NCBI RefSeq assembly: GCF_004331955.1
Contig: NZ_CP036532.1
Coordinates: 1,798,001-1,862,000, forward strand
Direction: 5' to 3'
From: Roseitalea porphyridii
Lineage (GTDB): Bacteria > Pseudomonadota > Alphaproteobacteria > Rhizobiales > Rhizobiaceae
Length of the DNA stretch: 64,000 nt
Below, one piece after another: positions 42,523 through 51,563 of the stretch; the first letter of the stretch is position 1; every line of letters starts with the position of its first letter. Below the pieces are notes generated by a model. The model made no database searches. It worked only from the letters and a program-made list of their open reading frames with translations, and was not told the DNA's origin. The translations under genes and the position numbers were made by a program.

Positions 42523-43004
42523 TTGGTCTCTCAGCGCCATTGGCTGCCGTTACCGATCAGTGGGTCGGCGTGGCCCCGATTGTCCGTGGGGGACGGGCCA
42601 GACCGGATCAGCCACCGCGCCGGAGAAACTCGCGGTTGACGCAGTACCTCATGCGACCCGCGACCAGAAAATCCCGGATGATGCGTACAGATTTCGTCCG
42701 AGCAGCTGTACATCTTCACACACTGGACCACGCCTTATGTGGTGTAAGGATTACTTGATCCGACAGGTGCGAATTACCGCCTTTTGCAGCGGCCACAAGA
42801 CCCAAATGATCAGCAATCATTGAACAGTTCTCCGCCGATACATCTCTTCTCAGATTGCAATCTGATCGCCAGATAAATGCTGTGAGCCATTGACTGCCCG
42901 AACAGGTCAGTGCGAGCTGACCGTAAACCGTCATGTCGTTCTGAACGGGGGCCATGATCACAGACGACTTGTTCGGCTTTCGCCCGGACTCCATCGCGGA
43001 GCCG
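42523..43004. other. 482-bp gap after tRNA-Ser without a supported gene
   Basis: Base composition is less GC-rich than the neighbours. Short frames exist on both strands (for example 42716-42994 minus, 92 codons) but lack a ribosome site and look like no family I know. No integrase, terminal repeat or copy of the tRNA end was seen. Confidence 0.5.
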
Positions 43005-44096
43005 TCAATCGGCTGCGATGCGTGCGCCTGAAGCCTCGTCGAAGAGATGAACCTTGCTGCTGTCAGGCATGATCGAAACGGTGTCGTCTGTCGAAAGCGT
43101 CAGTCGCTCACGGATCGCGCAGAGAATTTCGACGCCGTCAGCCTCCAGCACGAGATGCGTGTCGCTGCCTGTCGGCTCTATCAGGCGCACCGAAGCCTTC
43201 ACGCCCTCCATGGCCCCGTCTCCAGGGATCACTGCGATATTCTCGGGCCGGATACCGTAGATCATCCGGCGCCCCGACAGTTCGGAGCCGACCCATTCGG
43301 GAAGCGGAAGGACGACGCGATCGCCCGCGGCAAACACGGGTCCAGTCTCGCCGGCGGAGACCGTTCCGGAAAGCAGGTTCATCGTCGGCGACCCGATGAA
43401 ACTGGCCACGAAGGTGTTGGCGGGTCGGTCATAGAGATCGAGCGGAGCGCCGACCTGTTCGATGACGCCGTCGCGCATCACCACGATCCGGTCCGCCATC
43501 GTCATGGCCTCGACCTGGTCGTGGGTGACATAGATCATCGTGTTCCGGAGCGTCTGGTGCAACTGCTTGATTTCCGAGCGCATCTGCACACGCAATTGGG
43601 CGTCCAGATTGGACAGCGGCTCGTCGAACAGAAACACTTTGCTGTCCCGAACGATCGCCCGCCCCATGGCGACGCGCTGACGCTGACCGCCGGAGAGCTG
43701 GCCCGGGAAGCGTGCCAGAAGCGATTGAAGACCCAGGATTCCGGCGGCGTGGGACACGCTCTGGCCGATGGTCTCTTGCGGCGCTTTTCTCAACCGCATC
43801 GAGAAACCCATGTTCTCGCTGACGGTCATGTGGGGGTAGAGCGCGTAGTTCTGGAATACCATGGCAATGTTGCGCTCGCGCGGCGTGAGCTCGTTGACCA
43901 CCTGTCCGCCGATCGAGATCTCGCCGCCGCTGATATCCTCCAGACCGGCGATCAGCCGCAGCAGAGTGGACTTGCCGCAGCCGGAAGGCCCGACAAGGGC
44001 GACGAATTCGCCGTCCTCGATGTGCACGCTGACGCCCTTCAACGCGTCGACGGTTCCGAACGTCTTGCGAACCTGGTCGATTCCCACCACAGCCAT
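43005..44096 (-). CDS. Carbohydrate ABC transporter ATPase (UgpC/MsmX/MalK type)
   Basis: 363 residues: Walker A GPSGCGKST (36-44), Q-loop FQNYALYPHM, signature LSGGQRQRVAMGRA, Walker B KVFLFDEPLSNLD, switch His in VTHDQVEAMTMADR, then the C-terminal MalK-type OB domains (GIRPENIAVI). It energises the importer of operon 1. ATG 44096 is preferred over 44102 because AGGAG sits 7 nt before the former and 1 nt before the latter. It is last in the operon and may also serve the ATPase-less importer at 56981-60049. Confidence 0.95.
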   Translation of the reverse strand: MAVVGIDQVRKTFGTVDALKGVSVHIEDGEFVALVGPSGCGKSTLLRLIAGLEDISGGEISIGGQVVNELTPRERNIAMVFQNYALYPHMTVSENMGFSMRLRKAPQETIGQSVSHAAGILGLQSLLARFPGQLSGGQRQRVAMGRAIVRDSKVFLFDEPLSNLDAQLRVQMRSEIKQLHQTLRNTMIYVTHDQVEAMTMADRIVVMRDGVIEQVGAPLDLYDRPANTFVASFIGSPTMNLLSGTVSAGETGPVFAAGDRVVLPLPEWVGSELSGRRMIYGIRPENIAVIPGDGAMEGVKASVRLIEPTGSDTHLVLEADGVEILCAIRERLTLSTDDTVSIMPDSSKVHLFDEASGARIAAD

Positions 44097-44098
44097 TG

Positions 44099-44857
44099 TC
44101 ATACTCCTGCAGGCCGGAACGGCCGATCATGTCCGCAGATCACCAGTGTCGGCTCAAGCGCCTGAACGCGGTCGAGCGAGGCGTGAAGCTGCGCAAGCTG
44201 TTTGGGTCCGTACCACTGGGAGAAGGAGCGATCGGTGTATTCGGAGCGGATCATCGCCGTATCGCCGGCGATCAGAACGCGTTCATCGGCAGTCTCGACC
44301 AGAAGCGAGATGTGGCCGGCCGTATGGCCAGGCGTCGGGATCGCGGTCACGCCCGGCATGAGCGTGCACTGTTCGCTGATTTCCGTGATCTCGCCCATCA
44401 TGGACTTCTTGGCCTCGACGATCGGCGCGCCTTCGATCGCGGTCATTTCCGCCAGTTCCCCGGCGCCGAGCACCCAGGGCTTTCCGGGCAGATGCACGAT
44501 GGCTGCTGCATGATCGGTATGCGTATGCGTGGTCACAACCACGTCGATGTCGTCATAGGACAGGCCGCGGCTGGCGAGCGCATGCCACAGGATCGAATAG
44601 GCGCCGATGTGATGATTGCCGGGGTCGACGAGCATCGTCCGTTCGCCGCGCACCAGCACCGTCGAAGCGACCGGAAGGAACCCCACATTGGTGCGGAAGA
44701 TCGGGTCGCCGTCGTCCGGTGACACCCCGAGCATGCGTTCCATGCGGTCGAGTTGCTGCTCCGGGTTGGACGCGAACATGTAGACCAGTTCGTCACTGTC
44801 CCAGCGGAACCGCAGGCAGACCGGATGGATGATAACTTCAACCGTCGGGGCGCTCAT
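44099..44857 (-). CDS. MBL-fold hydrolase, lactonase-like
   Basis: 252 residues with the metal motif HTHTDHAA (111-118), TPGHTAGHISLLV and IAGDTAM, and a terminal CGHDRPF. The arrangement resembles AHL-lactonase/quorum-quenching and other lactonases. In this operon a sugar-acid lactone made by the neighbouring dehydrogenase is a more likely substrate; this is inference. No signal peptide. It overlaps the TIM-barrel gene by 4 bp. Confidence 0.85.
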   Translation of the reverse strand: MSAPTVEVIIHPVCLRFRWDSDELVYMFASNPEQQLDRMERMLGVSPDDGDPIFRTNVGFLPVASTVLVRGERTMLVDPGNHHIGAYSILWHALASRGLSYDDIDVVVTTHTHTDHAAAIVHLPGKPWVLGAGELAEMTAIEGAPIVEAKKSMMGEITEISEQCTLMPGVTAIPTPGHTAGHISLLVETADERVLIAGDTAMIRSEYTDRSFSQWYGPKQLAQLHASLDRVQALEPTLVICGHDRPFRPAGV

Positions 44858-46080
44858 GACAGATCCCCCGCCAGGGCCGGCGCATTCCTGTGCAGGCCCG
44901 AACGGATCCAGTCCAGCGTTTCGAGCGCCATGAAGCTGTAATTGTAGAAGGTGAAGCCCGATGCCCGGCCTTGCGTCGCCGCGAGTTGGCTCGACAGGCC
45001 TGAAGCACTTTCGGTCTGCGGCAAGACGGCGCGAATTGCCGGAACCTGGGCAATGTCATCACCGACGACCTCGTTGTAGCGGGCGACGGCTGCCTTCAGG
45101 ACCTCGGGATCGGTGAAGTAGAAGGTAGGGTGCAGCTCATCGATGGCCGGGATAATTCGGTCCAGATCGTTGCCGTTCTGCCAGGCGCGCCCGTTGGGTC
45201 CGAGTGGATAGAGCGGGCCGAAATCGAGACATGCCACCGTCATGTCCGCATCGGCCGCACGGATCGCCTCTGCCGATCGCACGATCAGGTCCGTGGGTCC
45301 GGCGTTGCGTGTCTTCAGATACGCGCCAAAGGCGCCACCGGCACCAGCTTCCAGCTCTGTCCAGCCCATTGGCTCGCGCGGCTTTCCGGCGAGCGCGTTG
45401 TCCACGGTTTCACGCACCCAGGACCGCACGATTTCGCCGTCCACGCCGTCTTCCCTCATGCGGCGCATGCATGCCGGGCAGAAGCACAGCGAGCTGAGGA
45501 ATTCGGTGTCAGCATCCAGCGGCACACCGATAACTTCGTGATGATGGCCGTGCCGCAACGGGAGATATTCGATCGACTCGATCAGGATCCGTTCGAACAA
45601 GCCCATCGATGCGATATCGTCCATTACGTTGAGGACGAGATCGTCGACCTGGGCGTTGGAAGGACACAATGTGTGCGTGATCCGGTCGCCCCACGGATTT
45701 TCGACGACCATGTCCGGATGTGCAGTGCCGACGCCCGAATTGTGCAGAACGGGCATCCAGGCACTCAGCGAAATCCCACGCTTGCGTGCATGGTCCGCCA
45801 ACCGCATCCAGAAACCCTCCCAGTCGTCGGAAAGATCGCTGACAGGCGGGGCCAATGGGTGCGAGCCGTGCCACCCGCCGGGTCGATAGTAGAGTGCACC
45901 CGGGGTGGGGAAGTAGAGGCGCCGCTTGGGATTGTGCGGCAGGAAGAACATGCCCGAATGGTACCAGGTGGTAAGATAGAGGGTATTGAGCCCGGCACGC
46001 TCGACCGCATCGAGAACCGCGTCGGCGCCCTCGTCGATCACGTCCCATGGATAGGCGTACAAGCCGAGCGGCGATTTCAT
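44854..46080 (-). CDS. TIM-barrel-like protein of unknown function, possible glycoside hydrolase
   Basis: 408 residues without signal peptide. The alternating beta/alpha pattern, AGLNTLYLTTWYHSG, GISLSAWMPVLHNS and the acidic strand ILIESIEYLP (Glu168/Glu171) suggest a (beta/alpha)8 hydrolase fold. HGHHHEVIG is followed by LSSLCFCPACMRRM with Cys199, Cys201 and Cys204, plus Cys139 in HTLCPSN, a likely metal site. I do not know an assigned function. ATGA overlaps with both neighbours place it in the middle of a tightly coupled catabolic operon. Confidence 0.8.
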   Translation of the reverse strand: MKSPLGLYAYPWDVIDEGADAVLDAVERAGLNTLYLTTWYHSGMFFLPHNPKRRLYFPTPGALYYRPGGWHGSHPLAPPVSDLSDDWEGFWMRLADHARKRGISLSAWMPVLHNSGVGTAHPDMVVENPWGDRITHTLCPSNAQVDDLVLNVMDDIASMGLFERILIESIEYLPLRHGHHHEVIGVPLDADTEFLSSLCFCPACMRRMREDGVDGEIVRSWVRETVDNALAGKPREPMGWTELEAGAGGAFGAYLKTRNAGPTDLIVRSAEAIRAADADMTVACLDFGPLYPLGPNGRAWQNGNDLDRIIPAIDELHPTFYFTDPEVLKAAVARYNEVVGDDIAQVPAIRAVLPQTESASGLSSQLAATQGRASGFTFYNYSFMALETLDWIRSGLHRNAPALAGDLS

Positions 46081-46880
46081 GTGCGGGTCTCCTCCTGGTC
46101 ATTACGGGGCCATGTCGCGAAGTCGGCGAAGAAGGCGGCCAACCGGGCAACCATCGCCTGAAACAGCGCCTCGCCCCGTTCCTGCGTGGCAAACGACGGT
46201 GCGCCGATCACGCCGGTCGGACTGAGTTCGCGAAAACTGGCGGCCGACGCCACGGCTCCGCCCGAAAGCAGGTCAGCTCCGAAATAGGCCGACCGATCGA
46301 GCAGATGGTCCGATGCCTTGTCCATGTCGACGAGGTCGGGGCGCGTGGCCAGCATCAACGCGGTTTCCATTTCGCAGGCATGCATGATTCCGCCCTTGTC
46401 GGATTCACGCCAATCGGCCAGTTCGGCCAGCGCAAAGTCCCAGTAGGATGCTGCCGCAGCGCGAATTCCGTGCTCGTAGAACAAGGTCTGGGTGAGATTC
46501 TTGAGAAGGTTCATATTGCCGCCGTGGCCGTTGATCATCGCGATACGACGGAAGCCATGATGGGCAAGACTGCGGGCTACCTGCCCTACGACGGCCGAGA
46601 ACGTCTCGTCGTCCAATGTCACCGAGCCCGGAAAATCCATGTGATGGGGTGAATAGCCGGTCCAGACGGTTGGGGTGACGACGATTGCGGTGCCATCTTC
46701 GCAAGCGCGCTCGGCGGCTTCCTCACAGACGCTGCCCGCCAGATGCGCATCCACCATGAGCGGCAGGTGGTGGCCGTGCTGCTCGAAGGCGCCGACCGGT
46801 ATCACGGCAACCGGATCACGCTCGAGCAGCATCTTGACCTCCGGCCATGTGTGCTCGGCCAGCTTTACCTTTCCACTCAT
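46077..46880 (-). CDS. Creatininase-family amidohydrolase
   Basis: 267 residues with the family metal ligands: Glu33 and His35 in GAFEQHGHHLPL, Asp44 in VDAHLAG, and His119 in INGHGGN (117-122), then Glu170/Glu172 in HACEMETALML. Members open cyclic amides (creatinine) or act on pterin/flavin and mycofactocin precursors, and the substrate here is unknown. It is coupled to the TIM-barrel gene by 4-bp overlap and follows the dehydrogenase after 9 bp. Confidence 0.93.
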   Translation of the reverse strand: MSGKVKLAEHTWPEVKMLLERDPVAVIPVGAFEQHGHHLPLMVDAHLAGSVCEEAAERACEDGTAIVVTPTVWTGYSPHHMDFPGSVTLDDETFSAVVGQVARSLAHHGFRRIAMINGHGGNMNLLKNLTQTLFYEHGIRAAAASYWDFALAELADWRESDKGGIMHACEMETALMLATRPDLVDMDKASDHLLDRSAYFGADLLSGGAVASAASFRELSPTGVIGAPSFATQERGEALFQAMVARLAAFFADFATWPRNDQEETRT

Positions 46881-46889
46881 CGTCTTGCC

Positions 46890-47891
46890 TCAATCATATT
46901 CGGACATGCGGACAGGTCGCTCCTCGTCGATCGACCGTTTCATGGCGGCGACCACCGCTTCGGCCCGGCGCGCCTCGGTCAGCCCGACCAGCGGCGGCGC
47001 GCCGGTGTCGGCTCGCGCCACGAATGTGTCGAGCGAATGTGCCAGTGCCCCGCCCACGCCGTCGGGCAACATGGGCCAATGGGTCATGTCGGGCAGAACG
47101 TAGCCTTCTTCACCGACGATCTTCATGCCCTGGGACGAGCCTTCTATGACAACCGAACCCTTGTCGCCGATCAGTCGGAAGGAGGGATCAAGTGGCTCGG
47201 GCTGGCTCGGTGGAAGCACCCACGAGGTCTCGAACGTCGCCACGGCTCCGTCGGCGAAGCGCATCGTGGCCACGACCGCGTCATGGCACCCATATTGCGC
47301 GCAGGCGCGCACGACCGCTTCCGCGTAGACGCGCTCGACCGGCGCCTGGTTGACCGCGATCGCCATCTCGATGTCGTGGATCAGTGTCGACGACAGGAGA
47401 TCGGTCCAGGGCGCGTACTTCTCGATACCAAGGCGCGAGCCGACACGGCGCGCGGAGACGCTCACCGGCGCGCCGATGCCACCTTCGGCGGCGATCTGCT
47501 TCATGCGTGCAAAGCGCGGTTCGGCATGAAGGATGAAATTCACCGCCGGCTCCGCACCGGTTTCGGCCAAGGCCGCGATAAGCGCGTCGACGTCGGCAAG
47601 CGTCCTGCCCAACGGTTTCTCGAGCAGCATCTTGAGCCCGAGTCTTGCGGCTTCGACGGCCGGTTCATGCCGGAAACTCTCGGGCGTCGCGATCGAGACC
47701 GCGTCCAGCTCCTCCTGCTCCAGCATCGTGCGGTAGTCGGTGTAGGACCGACAATCGAGCGCTTCCGCCACCTCCCGCACGCGGCTTGAGTCGGTATCGG
47801 ATATGGCGACAAGCTGACACAGCGGGTTTCGCCGAAAGATGCGGGCGTGAAGTTCTCCGATCAGGCCGACGCCGATCACGGCTATTCGCAT
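46890..47891 (-). CDS. Gfo/Idh/MocA-family NAD(P)-dependent oxidoreductase
   Basis: 333 residues: Rossmann start MRIAVIGVGLIGELHARIF, the family motif EKPLGRT (catalytic Lys), and the C-terminal beta-sheet domain. Substrates are usually sugars, inositols or amino-sugar derivatives. ATG 47891 follows GGGGGAG by 3 nt; the ATG at 47903 lacks a ribosome site. It links the transporter genes to the hydrolytic genes of the operon. Confidence 0.93.
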   Translation of the reverse strand: MRIAVIGVGLIGELHARIFRRNPLCQLVAISDTDSSRVREVAEALDCRSYTDYRTMLEQEELDAVSIATPESFRHEPAVEAARLGLKMLLEKPLGRTLADVDALIAALAETGAEPAVNFILHAEPRFARMKQIAAEGGIGAPVSVSARRVGSRLGIEKYAPWTDLLSSTLIHDIEMAIAVNQAPVERVYAEAVVRACAQYGCHDAVVATMRFADGAVATFETSWVLPPSQPEPLDPSFRLIGDKGSVVIEGSSQGMKIVGEEGYVLPDMTHWPMLPDGVGGALAHSLDTFVARADTGAPPLVGLTEARRAEAVVAAMKRSIDEERPVRMSEYD

Positions 47892-47907
47892 AGTCTCCCC
47901 CATGGGC

Positions 47908-48750
47908 TTACCGGTCCGCCCCGGCCATCAGCACCTGGGTGATCAGCCGCTGGAAGACGATCATCAGCAGTCCCACCGGCAGCAGTGTCAGTACGGCTGC
48001 GGCGGCCTGCTGTCCGACCTCGATGTCGATCGTGGAGCGAAACATGCCGAGTGCGACCGTCGAGATCTTGATGTCCGAGGTGAAGATGAGTGGCGTCAGG
48101 AACTCGATCCAGGACAGGATGAAAGCAAAGATGAATCCGGCCATGATCCCAGGACGCACCATCGGTAGCACGACGTAGCGCATCACCTGCATGTGCGTGC
48201 ACCCGTCGATCCGCGCGGCATCTTCCACTTCGCGCGGCAGCCGATCGATGAAGGTCTTCAGGATCCAGATCTCGAATGGAAGAATGAAACCGGAATAGGC
48301 CAGTACGAGACTGAGGAATGTGTCGTTGATCCCCCAGGACACGAACAGCACGAACATCGGGATGAGAAAGATCGTGGTCGGCAGGAAGTAGACCGAGACC
48401 ATCGCCACAAGCATCGCGTTCTTGCCGGGCAGGCGCAACCGCGACAGCGCATAGGCGGCCGGCAGGGCAACGATCAGACACACCGCCGCCGTCAGAATGG
48501 AGACGAGCAGCGAGTTCAAGATGCCCTCGCGAAGGGGAACGATATGCCCGGGCGCCAGCACCGCACGAAAATGCTCGAAATCGAGCGTCGTCGGCAGGAA
48601 CTGCACGTCGCGCGAACGGATCACCGTCTCGGGCTGCAGGCTGGTCAACAAGAGCCCGTACAGGGGAAATGCCATCAGCACGAAGACAACGAGCGCTGAC
48701 CCGTAGATCGTGGTTTGGCGGACAAGTCGCCGGCGGGTCGAGGCGGTCAT
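47908..48750 (-). CDS. ABC sugar permease, MalG type
   Basis: 280 residues, six TM helices (first at about 15-36), and the permease signature loop with EDAARIDGCTHMQVMRYVVLPMVRPG (EAA motif). It pairs with the MalF-type permease just upstream, overlapping it by 4 bp. Confidence 0.94.
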   Translation of the reverse strand: MTASTRRRLVRQTTIYGSALVVFVLMAFPLYGLLLTSLQPETVIRSRDVQFLPTTLDFEHFRAVLAPGHIVPLREGILNSLLVSILTAAVCLIVALPAAYALSRLRLPGKNAMLVAMVSVYFLPTTIFLIPMFVLFVSWGINDTFLSLVLAYSGFILPFEIWILKTFIDRLPREVEDAARIDGCTHMQVMRYVVLPMVRPGIMAGFIFAFILSWIEFLTPLIFTSDIKISTVALGMFRSTIDIEVGQQAAAAVLTLLPVGLLMIVFQRLITQVLMAGADR

Positions 48751-49714
48751 GTCGTCGCCCCTTGGCGCAGCGTGAGATAGTGGCGCACAACGGACATCAC
48801 GAGCACGACGAACAGCGTGACGAGCAACAGAATGTAGGCGGCCGACGCCGCGCGGCCCAGATCGAAGGACTGGAAGGCCTCCCGATAGACGAGATAGTTC
48901 AATGTTGTCGTGCTGCCGGCCGGCCCCCGCGGGTGAGCACGAAGATGGTGTCGAACGCCTTCATCGCCCACACGAACTGGATCAGGATCAGCGGGATGGC
49001 GATCGGGACCATCAGTGGCAGCAGCACGTACCGGAACCGTTGCCAGACCGTTGCGCCGTCCACCGCTGCCGCTTCGAACAACTGCTGCGGTATGCTCTGC
49101 AGGCCGGCGAGGAAGAACAGTACCATGAAGGGGATCGCCTTCCAGACCTCGGCGATCGCGATGACGTGCAGCGCCGTCCAGCCGTCGCCGAGCCAGATCC
49201 GGTACTGATCGATCAGTCCGACGCGATAAAGAAGTGCATTCACGAAGCCGACATCGGCGTGGAACATCTGCCCCCACAGGACGCCGGCAACCACCGGAGG
49301 CACTGCCCACGGCAGAACCACAACGACGCGCAAGACCGTACGCCCGGCGAATTTTTGGTCGAGCAGCAGCGCGATCAGAAAACCGAACACGGTGGCAGCG
49401 ACAGAGATCAGCAGACCGAAGTAGATCGTGCGCCAGATCGTATCGATGAAACCGGGATTGGCGAACAGACGGGCATAATTCTCCAAACCGACGAACTCGC
49501 CGATCTGCAGGCGCACCATGTCGAACTCGGTCACGCTCAGAGTCAGCGTGAAGATCGCCGGATAGAGGAAGATGCCGGCGACCAGCACGAGCGCCGGCGC
49601 AACCAGGAGCAGGCTGAAGGCCAGCTCCCGGCGGCGCAGATATCCGGCACGACGGCCGCCGATGGCGATCGCCGTGCCAGAGTGGGCCGCAGATAGATCA
49701 GGTGCGGCTTGCAT
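48747..49714 (-). pseudogene. ABC sugar permease, MalF type, frameshifted as written
   Basis: The first frame (49714 to 48899) gives 271 residues with five TM helices and the EAA region (FEAAAVDGATVWQRFRYVLLPLM), and ends in the unrelated tail GRPAARQH. The normal continuation, GPAGSTTTLNYLVYREAFQSFDLGRAASAAYILLLVT and the sixth helix, is in the +1 frame down to 48747. Adding one base in the GC-run around 48921-48930 restores 322 codons. A sequencing indel, a recent mutation or slippage are all possible; all other genes of the operon are intact. The start overlaps the binding-protein gene by 17 bp. Confidence 0.85.
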
Positions 49715-50996
49715 TGATCAACTTGACCGCCTCGTCGAGCGCTTCCTTCGGCGCGACCTCGCGGGCGAAGGCGCGCGAAAGCTGCCCGGTCAGGATCTCC
49801 TGCCAGCGCTCGCGGTCGGGCGAATATCCACCGTCGACCGGATACTGGTACGATTGGCGGATCACTTCGGCAAAGGGCAGGTTGCCGCTGACGTCCGGGT
49901 GGCTCAGCGCCGCATCGACCGAAGGCGCCCATGGCGATGTCGATCCCTGAAGGATCTGCTTGTCCAGCGAGGTCGCCAGCTTGATGAACTGGCGCCCGCC
50001 TTCCGGATTGTCGGCAAAGACCGGTATCGAGAGGAACTCGGATCCGTCGATGGAGGCCGAAGTCTCCAGGGCCGGATTCGGAGCGTAGCCTGACTGTCCC
50101 TGGATCGCGGAATCATCGCTGCCATTGGCGATCCCAGCGATGAACGGCCAGGTGAAGAAGATACCGCGTTGGCCGGCAAGATAGGCCGGCGAGGCGTCAA
50201 AGACCCACGTATAGGTGACTGCCGCCGGATCAATCACCTTGTGCAGATGGAGCAGGTCGACCATGCGGCTGAGCGCTTCCACGCCGGCTTCCGAGTTCAT
50301 GACCGGCTGCAGATCATCGTCGAGGAAGCGGCCGCCGCCACCCTGGAGCAGGCTGCCGAACGTGAACATGGAGCCGACACCACCCCAGTTGTCGGTGATG
50401 CCGTAGATGTTGTTGTCGGGGTCGTTAATCTCCTTGGCGTACTCGACCAAAGTGTCCCAGGAACCCGGCGTTGCGTGCCAATTGTTGGGAGCCTCGGTGT
50501 CGAGACCTCTCGCTTCGAAGAGCGCCTTGTTCCAATGCATGATCGGGGCGCCAATCGTGACGGGCACACCGAAGTATCGGCCCTGATAGTTGGCGGCGGT
50601 GAGCGAATTCTCGATCAGACCGTTGGGCAGGAGCTCCTGCTCGATCAAATCGGTCATGTCCGTGAGCCAGCCCTTTTCGGCGAGGCCCGACATCAGTGCC
50701 GCGGTCACGAAGACCGCATCGCCGGGGCTTCGACGCGCGATCAGGGTCGAATTCAGTTTCACCGGCAGGTCCGGGGTCGTGACCAGTTCGATTTCCGGCG
50801 TCGGCCCGTGTGCGGCGGCGTAATCGGGCGCCAACGTCTGCAGATATTCCATGTGCGAGCCCAGCAGCAATTTGACGGGCTCGTTGTTTCCCTGTTGCGC
50901 CGAAGCCAGGCGCGTGGAGGACAACAAGCCTCCGGTCATTGCGGCTGCGCCCATGGAAAGCAGCAGCCGGCGACGGTCAATTCCCTTGCACAGCAT
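49698..50996 (-). CDS. Extracellular sugar-type solute-binding protein (operon 1)
   Basis: 432 residues. The N-terminus RRRLLLSMGAAAMTGGLL, with three arginines at 8-10 and cleavage near ASAQQ, suggests a Tat-type signal. The mature part has the family-1 binding protein pattern (PVTIGAPIMHWNKALFEARGLD, GNLPFAEVI). It is the first gene of operon 1. Two IclR-like boxes and a TTGACA -35 lie upstream. Confidence 0.93.
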   Translation of the reverse strand: MLCKGIDRRRLLLSMGAAAMTGGLLSSTRLASAQQGNNEPVKLLLGSHMEYLQTLAPDYAAAHGPTPEIELVTTPDLPVKLNSTLIARRSPGDAVFVTAALMSGLAEKGWLTDMTDLIEQELLPNGLIENSLTAANYQGRYFGVPVTIGAPIMHWNKALFEARGLDTEAPNNWHATPGSWDTLVEYAKEINDPDNNIYGITDNWGGVGSMFTFGSLLQGGGGRFLDDDLQPVMNSEAGVEALSRMVDLLHLHKVIDPAAVTYTWVFDASPAYLAGQRGIFFTWPFIAGIANGSDDSAIQGQSGYAPNPALETSASIDGSEFLSIPVFADNPEGGRQFIKLATSLDKQILQGSTSPWAPSVDAALSHPDVSGNLPFAEVIRQSYQYPVDGGYSPDRERWQEILTGQLSRAFAREVAPKEALDEAVKLINASRT

Positions 50997-51051
50997 CGCG
51001 TCATCTCCCTCGTATACGCGGATTTGGGAAGCTTACGGGCAGTCCGAGAAT

Positions 51052-51057
51052 TGTCAA
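51052..51057 (-). promoter_or_regulatory. Candidate -35 element of the operon 1 promoter
   Basis: On the minus strand TTGACA is followed after 16 nt by TAAGCT, about 33 bp before the binding-protein ATG. The IclR-like boxes start 5 bp upstream of the -35, a position suited to an activator. Confidence 0.5.
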
Positions 51058-51061
51058 TCCT

Positions 51062-51099
51062 GTTTCGAAATACAAGATAACAGTTCCACGATGCGAAAT
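51062..51099. promoter_or_regulatory. Tandem IclR-like operator pair at operon 1
   Basis: GTTTCGAAATACAAGAT (51062-51078) and GTTCCACGATGCGAAAT (51083-51099) share the pattern GTTYYNMNWTRCRARAY. Their centres are 21 bp apart, two helical turns. The same pattern and spacing occur at 55202-55239 ahead of the operon that encodes the IclR regulator. Confidence 0.6.
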
Positions 51100-51164
51100 T
51101 ACTATGCCTGTTCCGACGCCACTTCGCGGTCGGCTCCCGATCAGTTCGGCATATCAGAGGCCGA

Positions 51165-51563
51165 TCACTGCTCGCCCACGACGGCGATGCAGTCGATCTC
51201 GTATTTCAGCGTTCCGGACAGCCCCTTGGTGACCGTGGTCCGCGCCGGAAAAGGCTGCCGAAACAGCTGCGGATACAGCAGGTTGTACTGATCGCGATAC
51301 TTCGGATCGGCGAGGTAATTCTGTGTCTTGACGACACGGTCCAGGCCGGAGCCACAATGCTTGAGAATCGCCTCGAGATTCCCGACCGCCCGTCGCATCT
51401 CGCCTTCGAAGTCATCGTCGACGATCTGTCCGGTCGGATCGACCGAAGCCTGCCCGGAGACAAACAGGAGGTTGCCGACCTGGACCGCCGGGCTGAACGG
51501 CAGATGAGAGTGGGGCATGGACGGATCGGTGTGGTGCTTGATCATGGTGGCTTCAACTTTCAT
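51165..51563 (-). CDS. RidA-family enamine/imine deaminase
   Basis: 132 residues of the YjgF/RidA fold: LPFSPAVQVGNLLFVSGQ, the catalytic-type Arg in PARTTVTKGL, and KYEIDCIAVV. Family members hydrolyse reactive 2-aminoacrylate-type imines released by PLP enzymes, which fits the aminotransferase in the same operon. It overlaps the M81 gene by 11 bp. Confidence 0.93.
   Translation of the reverse strand: MKVEATMIKHHTDPSMPHSHLPFSPAVQVGNLLFVSGQASVDPTGQIVDDDFEGEMRRAVGNLEAILKHCGSGLDRVVKTQNYLADPKYRDQYNLLYPQLFRQPFPARTTVTKGLSGTLKYEIDCIAVVGEQ

Noticed and set aside
42716-42994. 92-codon minus-strand frame in the gap after tRNA-Ser
   Set aside because: No ribosome site, no recognisable domain; could be a remnant, but nothing supports a call.
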